From contig NZ_CP013949.1 in NCBI RefSeq assembly GCF_000296215.2, forward strand, positions 6,937,501 through 7,001,500: a DNA stretch of 64,000 nucleotides, read 5' to 3'. The position numbers and the translations under genes are program-made. The DNA comes from Bradyrhizobium sp. CCGE-LA001. GTDB taxonomy: Bacteria > Pseudomonadota > Alphaproteobacteria > Rhizobiales > Xanthobacteraceae. The notes under the pieces were generated by a model. It did no database searches. It was not told the origin of the DNA and worked only from the letters and a program-made list of their open reading frames with translations. This document shows, in pieces, positions 1 to 7,727 of the stretch (positions are counted from its first letter, which is position 1; each line of letters starts with the position of its first letter).

Positions 1-231
1 CGCCTCGAGCAGCGGCGGGCCCGACGGGAATTCGGTCCACACCACCTTGTAGCCGTCTGCGGCGAGCTTCGGCTCCAGCGTGCCCTTGCTCTTGAGCAGC
101 ACCAGCTTGCCGTATTTCTGGTAGCCGATGCGGACCACCTTGTCCTGGCCATAGGAGGTGCCGACCGCGGCGGCGACGATGCCGATCGACAGCACGATGG
201 CCGCGATCAGACGCTGGATGATACGCCTCAT
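1..231 (-). CDS. ABC transporter substrate-binding protein, sulfonate/taurine type (3' part outside window)
   Basis: Only the first 77 codons are present; the gene runs off the left edge. The N-terminus has a hydrophobic signal segment (about residues 8-27) and then the start of a mature domain reading VVRIGYQKYGKLVLLK, followed by a TEFPSGPPLLEA segment. Both are typical of SsuA/TauA-family periplasmic binding proteins for aliphatic sulfonates. The same two motifs recur in the next gene upstream (GYQKTGVLV and FSSGPPMMEA), so the two are paralogues in tandem. Only 38 bp separate them, so they are probably co-transcribed, with permease and ATPase genes expected beyond the edge. The ligand cannot be read from the sequence. 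Confidence 0.8.
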   Translation of the reverse strand, partial: MRRIIQRLIAAIVLSIGIVAAAVGTSYGQDKVVRIGYQKYGKLVLLKSKGTLEPKLAADGYKVVWTEFPSGPPLLEA

Positions 232-269
232 GTTCAAACCCTTGTGGATGGGAAGAGTGATCGGCACGG

Positions 270-1220
270 TCAGGCTGCCTGATAGCGCCAGACGATGTCG
301 CGAATGACGATCGGCTTCGGGATCAGGCCGAGCTTGTAGAAGCGGTCGGCGACGCCCTGCTGGGTCGCGACGATCTCGTCGGTGACGGGGCCGACCACGA
401 AGTTCGCGCGGTTGGCGGCCAAGGTCTGGATATCAAGTGGGACGCCGGTGATGGCAGCGAGCGATTTGGCGACCTCGTCGCGGTGCTGCTCAGCCCATTT
501 GCCTGCCGCGGTCGTCACGTCGACGATCTGCTGAAGGATCGCGCCATGATTCTTCGCGAACTCGCGATTGGCGATGTAGAAGGAGTTCGTCTTGGTGACC
601 TCGCGCGAATTGATCAGGATGCGGCCGTTCTGCTTGGTCTCGCCGATCGCGAAATACGGGTCCCAGATCGCCCAAGCCTCGATGCTACCATTGGCGAAGG
701 CGGGGCCGGCGTCCGGCGGCGTTAGATAGACCGGCGTGATGTCGGCATAGGTGAGGCCCGCCTTCTCCAGGGTCTGCACCACCATGTTGTGGGCGCTGGA
801 GCCCTTGGTGAAGCCGATGCGCTTGCCCTTGAGATCGGCGATGGTGCGGATCGGCGAATCCTTCGGCACCAGGATGCCCTGGCCGTTGGTGATGGGCTGA
901 CCGGCGGCATAGACGATCGCGGCGCCCGCGGCCTGCGCGAACACCGGCGGGGAATCGCCGACCGCGCCGAAATCGACGCTGCCGACATTCATCGCCTCCA
1001 TCATCGGCGGCCCCGAGGAGAACTCGATCCATTTCACGTCGATGCCGAGGGGCGTGAAATGTTTTTCCAAGGCGGCCTGCTGGCGCGTGATGACCAGCAC
1101 GCCGGTCTTCTGGTAGCCGACACGAATTTCCTTCACCGCGCTCTGCGCGTTGGCGCGCGAGACGAACGCTGCGGAAGCGGCGGTTCCAACGGACAATTTC
1201 AGAAAGTCGCGACGCTGCAT
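270..1220 (-). CDS. ABC transporter substrate-binding protein, sulfonate/taurine (SsuA-like)
   Basis: A 316-aa periplasmic binding protein of the SsuA/NMT1-like family. The start at 1220 is preferred over an upstream start at 1250 because it follows a GGGAG ribosome site. It also places a twin-arginine-like signal at the very N-terminus (MQRRDFLKLS, with cleavage after SRANAQ). The mature part has the family features GYQKTGVLV, the SSGPPMMEAMNVGSVDFG segment and the AWAIWDPYFA segment that lines the ligand cleft. It is a tandem paralogue of the partial gene at 1-231. It probably delivers an alkanesulfonate or similar organosulfur compound to an inner-membrane ABC transporter; the substrate is inferred from family only. 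Confidence 0.85.
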   Translation of the reverse strand: MQRRDFLKLSVGTAASAAFVSRANAQSAVKEIRVGYQKTGVLVITRQQAALEKHFTPLGIDVKWIEFSSGPPMMEAMNVGSVDFGAVGDSPPVFAQAAGAAIVYAAGQPITNGQGILVPKDSPIRTIADLKGKRIGFTKGSSAHNMVVQTLEKAGLTYADITPVYLTPPDAGPAFANGSIEAWAIWDPYFAIGETKQNGRILINSREVTKTNSFYIANREFAKNHGAILQQIVDVTTAAGKWAEQHRDEVAKSLAAITGVPLDIQTLAANRANFVVGPVTDEIVATQQGVADRFYKLGLIPKPIVIRDIVWRYQAA

Positions 1221-1470
1221 TCCACACTCCCGGCCGCGTGCGGCCGTCATTCCCTGCGATGAGGGGATGATGGGGCGGGTCAGTGGAGGTGTCGAGACAT
1301 GCGGAAAAATAGCGATGCGCGCACTGCGCGTGAGGCAAAGGGCATGATTAATATTTCAATCGGCGGAGCTGATGCAGGGCGAATTTTTTCCGCACGCGAA
1401 TGTGACAATCGCGGGGCTCAAACCCAAACTGCGAAAACAACCCCATGCACAGTAGGCAAGGTCTTGTTCT

Positions 1471-1494
1471 GAAACGCGTTTCGTATTTTACGAA
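1471..1494. promoter_or_regulatory. Two abutting palindromes in the P450/binding-protein intergenic region
   Basis: The 349-bp gap between the binding-protein gene (starts 1220) and the end of the P450 gene (1570) holds no convincing gene. It contains a perfect 12-bp palindrome GAAACGCGTTTC at 1471-1482. Overlapping this by three bases is a second inverted repeat, TTCGTA-TTT-TACGAA, at 1480-1494. Such paired palindromes look like an operator for a dimeric (TetR or similar) repressor upstream of the minus-strand transport genes. No regulator gene is visible next to it. Confidence 0.45.
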
Positions 1495-1569
1495 TTTGAC
1501 TTTGACCCGTCGGGCAAAACAGTGGCAGAAGGTCATCATGCCGCGGAAGGATTGGGGGCTCCTCGCCGG

Positions 1570-2736
1570 CTAGTGCCGCCATCTCACCGGCAAATTCTGC
1601 AGCCCGCGGAAGGCCCAGCCGCCGATCCGCACCTCCTCGTCATCGGCGATCTCGAGCTGTTTGGCGCGCGCGAACACCGTGGGCAGCGCGACGTCGGCGA
1701 TCATCGCGCGCGAAGCCGAGGCGCCGGCGCAGAAATGCGGTCCTGCGCCGAAGGCAACGCTCTTCGACGTATCGCGCCGCACGTCGAAATGGTCAGCGCG
1801 TTGGAAATGTTTCTCGTCGCGATTGGCCGAGCCGAACATCAGGAACACGCGCTCATCGAGCTCGAACGCCACGTCGCGGATAGTCCAGGGCTTGGCGATG
1901 CGGCGCGGCGACATGCCGATCGGCGAGATCCAGCGGGCATATTCTTCGAAGGCCTGGAGCCAGGACACCTCACCGCGCCTGATAAGATCGAGCTGGTCGG
2001 GATGGGTGAGCAGCGCCCACACCGTGCCGGCGATCGCCTTGCGCGGCTCGTTCTGGCCGCCGGAGATCGCGAGTTTGACATTTGCGCGCACGCTTTCCAT
2101 CGCCATGCCCGATGCGAGGAGCACGCCGAGGATGCTCTGGTCGGGATGTTTGCGCTTCACCGGCAGGATGTCGTCGATCGCAGCATCAATGCCTGAGGTC
2201 GCCGCATGACAGCGCGCCTCGACCGCGGGGTCACCGCCATAATTGGCAATGCCCTCGATCATGCCTTGCGACCACGCATCCATGTCCTGAAAGCCGATAT
2301 TGGTGAGGCCGGTGATCGACTTCAGGCATTCGCCGGAGAACGGCAGCGCGAAGTCGCGCATGAAATCGATCCGGCCGGGCTCGATGGCATCGAGAATGCG
2401 GTCGGCATGAGCCTGGAACTGCGCGGTCCAGTGCGCCTTCACCGTCCTCGGCGACACCGTCGGGAACATGGCGCGGCGCTCGACCTGATGCGCCTCGCCG
2501 TCCTTGCGCATCATGTTGTGGCCCATCAGCCGGTTCATCAGGCCTGCGGGCTGGTGCGAAGAGAACACGTCGATCTGTTTCTCGGAGATCGAGATGTCAT
2601 CGCGGCTCGTCAGCAGCGTCGAGCCGAGCTGCGGCACGAAAGCGATCGGCGCTTCCTTGCGCATTTTCGCGAGCATCGGATAGGGGTCGGCCCAGAACGC
2701 GGCCGGGTCGATGTCGATGCGCGGCGCCGTGCTCAA
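1570..2736 (-). CDS. Cytochrome P450
   Basis: A 388-aa soluble bacterial-class P450. The heme-binding loop is FGAGPHFCAG with the thiolate ligand at Cys336. The K-helix ExxR motif is at Glu265-Arg268 (EEYARW), and the substrate-side HxxxRR-like segment of the C-helix is visible as HQVERRAMF. The I-helix reads ISGGQNEPRKAI at about 224-235. The usual acid-threonine pair for oxygen activation is therefore not present in its normal form. No ferredoxin or reductase gene adjoins it, so redox partners must come from elsewhere. The gene stands alone, with the YkuD transpeptidase upstream on the same strand about 120 bp away. Its substrate is unknown. Confidence 0.9.
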   Translation of the reverse strand: MSTAPRIDIDPAAFWADPYPMLAKMRKEAPIAFVPQLGSTLLTSRDDISISEKQIDVFSSHQPAGLMNRLMGHNMMRKDGEAHQVERRAMFPTVSPRTVKAHWTAQFQAHADRILDAIEPGRIDFMRDFALPFSGECLKSITGLTNIGFQDMDAWSQGMIEGIANYGGDPAVEARCHAATSGIDAAIDDILPVKRKHPDQSILGVLLASGMAMESVRANVKLAISGGQNEPRKAIAGTVWALLTHPDQLDLIRRGEVSWLQAFEEYARWISPIGMSPRRIAKPWTIRDVAFELDERVFLMFGSANRDEKHFQRADHFDVRRDTSKSVAFGAGPHFCAGASASRAMIADVALPTVFARAKQLEIADDEEVRIGGWAFRGLQNLPVRWRH

Positions 2737-2855
2737 AGGCGGTGTCTCCCGGTTTCTCGTGCTTCAGGGAGACTAGCGGACTCCGCCGCGGGCGTCTGTC
2801 CCCAGCGATAGGGACGGACGGAATTGGAACGCAGACCGAGAACCGAGGACTGCCG

Positions 2856-3731
2856 TTACCGGGCCGCGGCGATCCTCGGCTCAGGTGACACCATCTGAGC
2901 GTTGGCTGCCAAGGGCCGGTTCGAGGGCGAAGCCGGCTCCGGGAAGCGGGACGCGGCGTCGGACGGCGCTCCCTGGGATGGCCGGCGGGCAGCATTTCCC
3001 GGAAGCACGATCACTTTCGCGCCGACCTTCACCCGCTCATAGAGGTCCGTGACGTCGTCATTGGTCAGCCGGATGCAGCCGGACGACACCCGCTTGCCGA
3101 TCGTATCGGGCTTGTTGGTGCCGTGAATGCGATATTCGGTCTCGCCCAGATACATCGCGCGCGCGCCGAGCGGATTGCCGGGGCCGCCTGCCATGAACCG
3201 CGGCAGATAAGGCTGACGCCCGATCATCTCGGTCGGCGGATGCCAATCCGGCCATTCGGCCTTGCGGGCCACGGTCTGCTCGCCGGACCATGTGAATCCT
3301 TCGCGGCCGACACCGATGCCGTAGCGCATCGCCTGCCTGTCGTTCAGGACGAGATAAAGGAATGTGTTCCCGGTATCGATGATCACGGTGCCCGGCGTCT
3401 GGCGGCTGGCATAGTCGACCACCTGCCGGACCAATGCCCCGGGAGCATCAGCGTCGGCTTTTGGTGGCTCGGCCAGAGGCGCCGGGGCTGGAATCGGAGC
3501 CGGAGCCGGAGCAGGAGCCGGCGCCGCTGCATGGACCGGAGGTGCCACGTACACCGGGCTCGACGATGCCCGGGCTTCCTGCGCGGTCGGCTTCCGCACC
3601 GGTTGCGCGCTCCAAGGGCGAGACAACAAACCGTATCCCAAAGCGGCGACGGCCACCGCGCCAATTGCAACTCGCGCGGCCATCGGCAGGGCGAGCGGCT
3701 CCGCCTTTCCACGCTTGGCACGCTTGCTCAT
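2856..3731 (-). CDS. L,D-transpeptidase (YkuD domain), membrane-anchored
   Basis: A 291-aa protein with a basic N-terminus, one membrane segment (about residues 18-38), a Pro/Ala-rich linker (about 45-85) and a C-terminal YkuD catalytic domain. The catalytic motif is HGTNKPDTIG followed by SSGCIRLTNDD, with the nucleophile at Cys219. YkuD enzymes make 3-3 peptidoglycan cross-links or attach proteins to peptidoglycan in the periplasm. The start at 3731 is chosen over 3773 because it has a GGGAG site just upstream and begins with the typical basic anchor MSKRAKRGK. It is a single gene with no visible operon partner. Rhizobia usually carry many such paralogues. Confidence 0.88.
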   Translation of the reverse strand: MSKRAKRGKAEPLALPMAARVAIGAVAVAALGYGLLSRPWSAQPVRKPTAQEARASSSPVYVAPPVHAAAPAPAPAPAPIPAPAPLAEPPKADADAPGALVRQVVDYASRQTPGTVIIDTGNTFLYLVLNDRQAMRYGIGVGREGFTWSGEQTVARKAEWPDWHPPTEMIGRQPYLPRFMAGGPGNPLGARAMYLGETEYRIHGTNKPDTIGKRVSSGCIRLTNDDVTDLYERVKVGAKVIVLPGNAARRPSQGAPSDAASRFPEPASPSNRPLAANAQMVSPEPRIAAAR

Positions 3732-4140
3732 GTCTTCTCCCAGGTCACCACGCCCAAGAGAGGTACCCAGCAAAATTTAAGAAACTTCGAAGCGATGTGG
3801 CTGGGGCTGGAACCGTCTGCGATGGTTAACGCGGGATTCGTGCTCGACGACATCATTTCAGGTCGCGATGTAGAGACGCGCGTCTCATCGCGGAAACGGG
3901 CCGAGGTCTCAATCGCCCGCCGGAGAGCACACGCTCCGCTTGTTCGGGTCACCTGCAGTAAGCGAACCCTCGGGGCGCTCTGAGCTGAGGTTTGCACGGG
4001 CTCAGATGCCGGCGTTCAGAGTGACTGATGAAATTCGGGAGCAGACCTCGAAGCTCTCCGCCAGCCTCACTTCCGCCCGATATCGCAAGCGATTCTAGCA
4101 GCATTCTTTCTGATATTGATTGCGCCGGTCGGGTACTGAC
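3732..4140. other. Intergenic stretch without a supported gene
   Basis: This 409-bp region lies between the divergent transpeptidase and cyclic-nucleotide-binding genes and must hold both promoters. Short open frames exist on both strands but have no ribosome site, domain or composition to support them. No palindrome stood out. Confidence 0.4.
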
Positions 4141-4791
4141 ATGACCTTGATTGAGGCTATCGGCTATTTGGCATCGGCTCTCGTCCTGCTCACGTTCTGC
4201 ATGAGCACCATGTTGAGCCTGCGTGCGGTGGCAATTTGCAGTAACTTCGCGTTCATCAGCTACGGTTTCGGGGCCGGGCTGTACCCTGTTCTTGTTCTGC
4301 ACGTCGTGCTGCTTCCTTTGAACATCGTATTGCTCGTTCGCATGGTGATTTTGCTCCGGAAAGCGAAGCTCGCGGCGGCCACGGATCTATCACCATTGTG
4401 GATGCAGCCATTCATGTGGCCAAAGCATTTCAAGGCTGGGGAGACGATCTTCAGAAAGGGCCAGCATGCCGATTTGCTTTATATGGTCGTATCGGGCGAA
4501 GTTGGGCTTCCGGAGATTGACCAGCGACTCTCGGCAGGTGATCTCTTCGGTGAGATTGGATTGTTCTCTTTAGAAAGACGACGCACGCAGACCGCGGTTG
4601 CAGCAACCAATGTGGATCTGCTTTGCATCAGCGACGAAGCATTGAAAAAGCTCTGCGAGCGCAATCCTGGCTTATCGTTGTACTTCCTGCGATTGACGGC
4701 TACTCGAATGACACAAAATGCCTCCCGGCTTCCCCCGATCGGCGCCAACGCCCCATCGAACTGTGATCTTGGATCGGATCGCCCTTTTTAA
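4141..4791 (+). CDS. Membrane protein with C-terminal cyclic-nucleotide-binding domain
   Basis: A 216-aa protein with two parts. Residues about 1-75 contain two or three hydrophobic segments (TLIEAIGYLASALVLLTF and a second one near YPVLVLHVVLLPLNIVLLV), resembling small inner-membrane domains. Residues about 100-195 form a Crp-type cyclic-nucleotide-binding fold, with FKAGETIFRKGQ, VVSGEVGL and the phosphate-binding-cassette region GDLFGEIGLFSLERRRTQTA. There is no DNA-binding domain, so it is not a transcription factor. It may regulate a partner at the membrane. The ATG at 4141 is preferred over a TTG at 4120. The substrate and partner are unknown. Confidence 0.75.
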   Translation: MTLIEAIGYLASALVLLTFCMSTMLSLRAVAICSNFAFISYGFGAGLYPVLVLHVVLLPLNIVLLVRMVILLRKAKLAAATDLSPLWMQPFMWPKHFKAGETIFRKGQHADLLYMVVSGEVGLPEIDQRLSAGDLFGEIGLFSLERRRTQTAVAATNVDLLCISDEALKKLCERNPGLSLYFLRLTATRMTQNASRLPPIGANAPSNCDLGSDRPF

Positions 4792-4854
4792 TCCGCAGCG
4801 GGTCACAACGCGGCGGCTCAGCGGACTGATTGCATGTCCGCTTTGCGTTGGGAG

Positions 4855-5015
4855 GCAGATATCGCGGCCTGAGAGTGGGTTCAGTTCAGGCCTCGGGGCC
4901 CTGCGAGCAGGCGCAGCACGATCGCGAACAGCTCGCTCTGCGAGGAGATGCCGAGCCGCTCATAGGCGCGCTTGCGGTAGGTTAGCGTCGAATGCAGGCT
5001 GATGCCGAGTTCTTG
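4855..5015. repeat. Direct repeat copy A, derived from the LuxR gene 3' end
   Basis: This 161-bp segment is nearly identical to 5674-5833. Over the last roughly 115 bases only two differences were found; the first 40 bases are more diverged. It flanks the usp gene on its downstream side, while copy B is the 3' end of the intact LuxR gene on the other side. Confidence 0.85.
4881..5015 (-). pseudogene. Remnant of a LuxR-family regulator (C-terminal HTH half only)
   Basis: Read on the minus strand, this fragment encodes the last 44 residues and stop codon of the intact regulator at 5699-6475 (recognition helix LHSTLTYRKRAYERLG and tail AIVLRLLAGPRGLN). One conservative change (Asp to Glu) is seen at its start. 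Upstream of 5015 the similarity stops abruptly, with no start codon or N-terminal domain. It is a truncated duplicate rather than a gene. Confidence 0.8.
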
Positions 5016-5085
5016 CTGGCCGCAGGTCAGTTAAGGGGGACAGAGATGACCAGGCCGATCCGCTCCATCAGGACTGCCTGTTTGA

Positions 5086-5538
5086 CTATACCACCACCAG
5101 CACCGGCACGCTTCCGTTAGCCAGGACCTCAGATGTCTGACTTCCCAGAAAGAGCCTTTTGAGTCCGCGTCGCCCGTGAGACGACATCACGATCAAATCG
5201 CACCCTCTGGACTTGGCAGTTTCGACGATCGCGGTGGCTGGATGGGCGTCTGGAACGTGCAACAGTTCGGCAGATACACCGGACTGCTCCGCGACAGTTC
5301 GAGCCTCATGGAGAACTTTGCTCGCGCCTTCTCTCTGAGCGGTATTGAATCGATCCATTTCCTCCTGCGTAGGAATGTACCCTCCGGCGTGTCCGCTCCC
5401 ATAGTCGATGTACATCCCTTCAGTGACGGTGATGATTGTCGCTCTAGCGCCAACGGCCTTTGCCAGGGCAATGCCATGCTTCACGCCCTTGTTCGCGAGC
5501 TCTGATCCATCCGTGCTCAAGAGAATATTGGCGTACAT
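5086..5538 (-). CDS. Universal stress protein (UspA family)
   Basis: A 150-aa single-domain Usp protein. It begins YANILLSTDGSELA, has the central LHVPDAHPATAIVETA segment, and ends with the nucleotide-binding signature VMSSHGRRGLKRLFLGSQTSEVL, the G-2x-G-9x-G(S/T) pattern of ATP-binding Usps. The start at 5538 follows a GGGAGG site; an upstream start at 5604 lacks one. Usps are cytoplasmic proteins induced by starvation or low oxygen, often under FixK/FNR control in this group. No valid FixK box was found here. The gene sits exactly between the two copies of a LuxR-derived direct repeat. Confidence 0.92.
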   Translation of the reverse strand: MYANILLSTDGSELANKGVKHGIALAKAVGARATIITVTEGMYIDYGSGHAGGYIPTQEEMDRFNTAQREGASKVLHEARTVAEQSGVSAELLHVPDAHPATAIVETAKSRGCDLIVMSSHGRRGLKRLFLGSQTSEVLANGSVPVLVVV

Positions 5539-5673
5539 CACGCCCTCCCTTTTTGGTTGAACCGTCAGCAAACCAATCATACCCGTTGTGCAGCGGCGGT
5601 CCACTCCTCAGGGATGTGCGTCAGACAGGGCGACAGCTCCGACAGGATCACACATCCGCCTTGCTCGCGGAGT

Positions 5674-5833
5674 GCAGATATCGCGGACTTAGGGTGCCTC
5701 AGTTCAGGCCGCGCGGCCCTGCGAGCAGGCGCAGCACGATCGCGAACAGCTCGCTCTGCGAGGAGATGCCGAGCCGCTCATAGGCGCGCTTGCGGTAGGT
5801 CAGCGTCGAATGCAGGCTGATGCCGAGGTCTTG
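5674..5833. repeat. Direct repeat copy B (3' end of the intact LuxR gene)
   Basis: The partner of 4855-5015. It covers the last 45 codons of the intact LuxR gene plus about 25 bp beyond its stop codon. The two copies bracket the usp gene in the same orientation, so recombination between them would delete usp. Confidence 0.85.
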
Positions 5834-6475
5834 CGAGATCGCCTCGGAGCTGAAGCCTGCGAGGATGCGGCGGCAGACCTCCTGTTCGCGCGGCGTCAGC
5901 GATGCCAGCGGCGCGCGCGTTGCGAACAGCGTTGCGAGATCGGGCGTCGGCTTCTCCTGGAAGTGCCGCGCGACACTCGCCGCGATCGCCGGTGCGATCG
6001 TCCCGAGCCGCTCGCGCTGCGCGGCGCTGAAGCGGCCCTGCGCGGCGATGCGGTAGAAATTGACGTAGAAGCAAGTGTCCTCGGTCCAGATCGCGGTCGC
6101 GCATTTGTCGACGATGCCGGAATCCTGGAAGAAGATCTTCCGATAGCGCGCGCCGTACATGCGCGGCGCGAAGGACGGCAGCATGATCGGCGCACTGCCC
6201 TCGCCTTCGAACAGCGCATCGCGGTTCGGATCGGATTCGTGGAACTGGCCGGCATAGGCCGCGCCGAGGTCCCCACCGATCGGGATGTTGCCGGCATCGA
6301 GCAGGCAGCGCGCAGCACCGGCGCGCGACAGCGCAAATACCATGCAATGGCCGACATCGGCCTGCCGGCGCAGTGTGTCTATCAGCACCGTGGGGAAATC
6401 CGAGCGGCCGATCGCGAGCACCGCGGGCGTAACGTCGCCAGCCGGCGGATCGAGGACTATCCGGTGGGTTTGCAT
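5699..6475 (-). CDS. LuxR-family transcriptional regulator
   Basis: A 258-aa regulator. Residues about 1-180 form an uncharacterised sensor region with no recognised acyl-homoserine-lactone signature. Residues about 190-250 form the LuxR HTH, beginning TPREQEVCRRILAGFSSEAI and containing LHSTLTYRKRAYERLG. There is no receiver domain, so control is probably by ligand or protein contact. The start at 6475 is set by a strong GGAGGA site four bases upstream. It lies 46 bp downstream of the binding-protein gene, so the two are probably one transcription unit. Its last 45 codons are duplicated at 4881-5015. Confidence 0.85.
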   Translation of the reverse strand: MQTHRIVLDPPAGDVTPAVLAIGRSDFPTVLIDTLRRQADVGHCMVFALSRAGAARCLLDAGNIPIGGDLGAAYAGQFHESDPNRDALFEGEGSAPIMLPSFAPRMYGARYRKIFFQDSGIVDKCATAIWTEDTCFYVNFYRIAAQGRFSAAQRERLGTIAPAIAASVARHFQEKPTPDLATLFATRAPLASLTPREQEVCRRILAGFSSEAISQDLGISLHSTLTYRKRAYERLGISSQSELFAIVLRLLAGPRGLN

Positions 6476-6521
6476 CGCTTCCTCCACTCTCATCAACGTC
6501 TCGAGCGTTGTTTTGCGCAGG

Positions 6522-7727
6522 TCACCTGCCCGTTTCAGCCTTGCATTTATCACCACAAGCAGCACTGATTTCAGGAGGAGGGCTGCGCTTCGTCACCATC
6601 TCCAGGGCAGATAGCAGATTGCTTTGCCTGACGCCGAGTGCCGCAATCGATATGTAAGGGGCGACCGGCTTGCCCAGAAGGGCATACAACGCCGCATTGG
6701 CTTCTGCGACGCCCAAATCGTAAGGCAATTGGGCGCCGATAGCCTTTATCTGGCCGCGGGCGACATAGAGCGCGCTGTCGGGTCCCAGATCGTTCGTCGT
6801 CACGACGATGTCCTCTCGTCCCACCGCCTGCGCACCCGCGATTGCTTGCATGGCGGGATCACTCCAGACAGCGAAGATACCCTTGATGTTCGGGTGCGCT
6901 GTCAGCATCGCAATCGTTTTCTGATACACCTCGCTCGGCTGGGTGAACTTGACAACTGCCGCCAGACGGACGTCGGGGTGGCCGGCCAATGTCTGCTCGA
7001 AACCGCGGCGCCGCGCCGCAATCGAGTAATAGGACTCGTAGCTATAGGTGATGAGCGCGACCTCCCCCCGGCCGCCGATTGCCTTCAGCAATTCCTCGGT
7101 CGCAAATACCGCGTTCTGCTCATTGTCGGAGCCGACGACGGTGACATAGTCCTTGCCGGGCTGAAGGCCGTGAGGCACGTTGTCCATCAAGATGAGCTTG
7201 ATACCGGCTTCGCTGACGCGCCTGTAAGCCAGCGTCTGAGTTGCCGGATCAATCGGGACAGAAAACAGGACTTGGATTTTCTGGTCGGCCAATGCGCGCA
7301 ACTGCGCTGCCTGCCGCCCAGGATCTTGAGCCGCATCGGTCACGGCCACGAGCTCGACGCCGTATTTGCCCAATGTTTCGGAGATGCCCTGGACCTGGAG
7401 CGAATTCCAGGGGGAATCGAGGGCCTGCATGGAGATGGCCGCGCGATAATTTCCGTTACGCAGCCGTGTCAATTCCTCCGTCGTGAAAACCGGCGGCACG
7501 GGCGCGATTGCGGGGGCGCCCTCGGGAAATCCGACGACCGGCTGTCCTCTCGCCGAAAGTGGCAGCGGTCCAATCGGCCCCTCCTGGGCGATGTTCGCCC
7601 GGCAGCCCCACAGAATGAAAGCGATCACCGCGGCGACCCGCCAAAGCCCTCCCCCCTTACCCACCGACCCGCTCCGTGCAAGGAAATCGCGGCAATATGG
7701 AACCAACCGACGATAGCAGGGTTCCAT
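6522..7727 (-). CDS. Periplasmic sugar-binding-like protein (ribose/LacI-type fold)
   Basis: About 401 aa, with a long basic N-terminus, a hydrophobic export segment (about residues 27-42) ending LWGC, and then a type-I periplasmic binding fold. Features are QVQGISETLGKYGVELVAV, an ALADQKIQVLFSVPID segment, and GIFAVWSDPAMQAIAGA near the hinge. LWGC could be a non-ideal lipobox. The ATG at 7727 has a good GAGGAAC site but overlaps the divergent kinase start at 7697; a GTG start nearer the hydrophobic segment is possible. No ABC permease or ATPase is adjacent. Its neighbours are a LuxR regulator downstream and a hybrid kinase upstream, so a sensory role is more likely than transport. Confidence 0.78.
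   Translation of the reverse strand: MEPCYRRLVPYCRDFLARSGSVGKGGGLWRVAAVIAFILWGCRANIAQEGPIGPLPLSARGQPVVGFPEGAPAIAPVPPVFTTEELTRLRNGNYRAAISMQALDSPWNSLQVQGISETLGKYGVELVAVTDAAQDPGRQAAQLRALADQKIQVLFSVPIDPATQTLAYRRVSEAGIKLILMDNVPHGLQPGKDYVTVVGSDNEQNAVFATEELLKAIGGRGEVALITYSYESYYSIAARRRGFEQTLAGHPDVRLAAVVKFTQPSEVYQKTIAMLTAHPNIKGIFAVWSDPAMQAIAGAQAVGREDIVVTTNDLGPDSALYVARGQIKAIGAQLPYDLGVAEANAALYALLGKPVAPYISIAALGVRQSNLLSALEMVTKRSPPPEISAACGDKCKAETGR

Noticed and set aside
1348..1539. 63-codon open frame on the minus strand between the binding protein and P450 genes
   Set aside because: No ribosome site, odd composition, and it would run over the paired palindromes, which are better read as an operator.
3728..3997. 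89-codon open frame on the minus strand upstream of the transpeptidase gene
   Set aside because: It overlaps the transpeptidase start and promoter and shows no domain or start signal.
5557..5571. FixK-like TTG...CAA sequence upstream of usp
   Set aside because: The spacing is nine bases between half-sites instead of eight, so it does not fit the FNR-family consensus.
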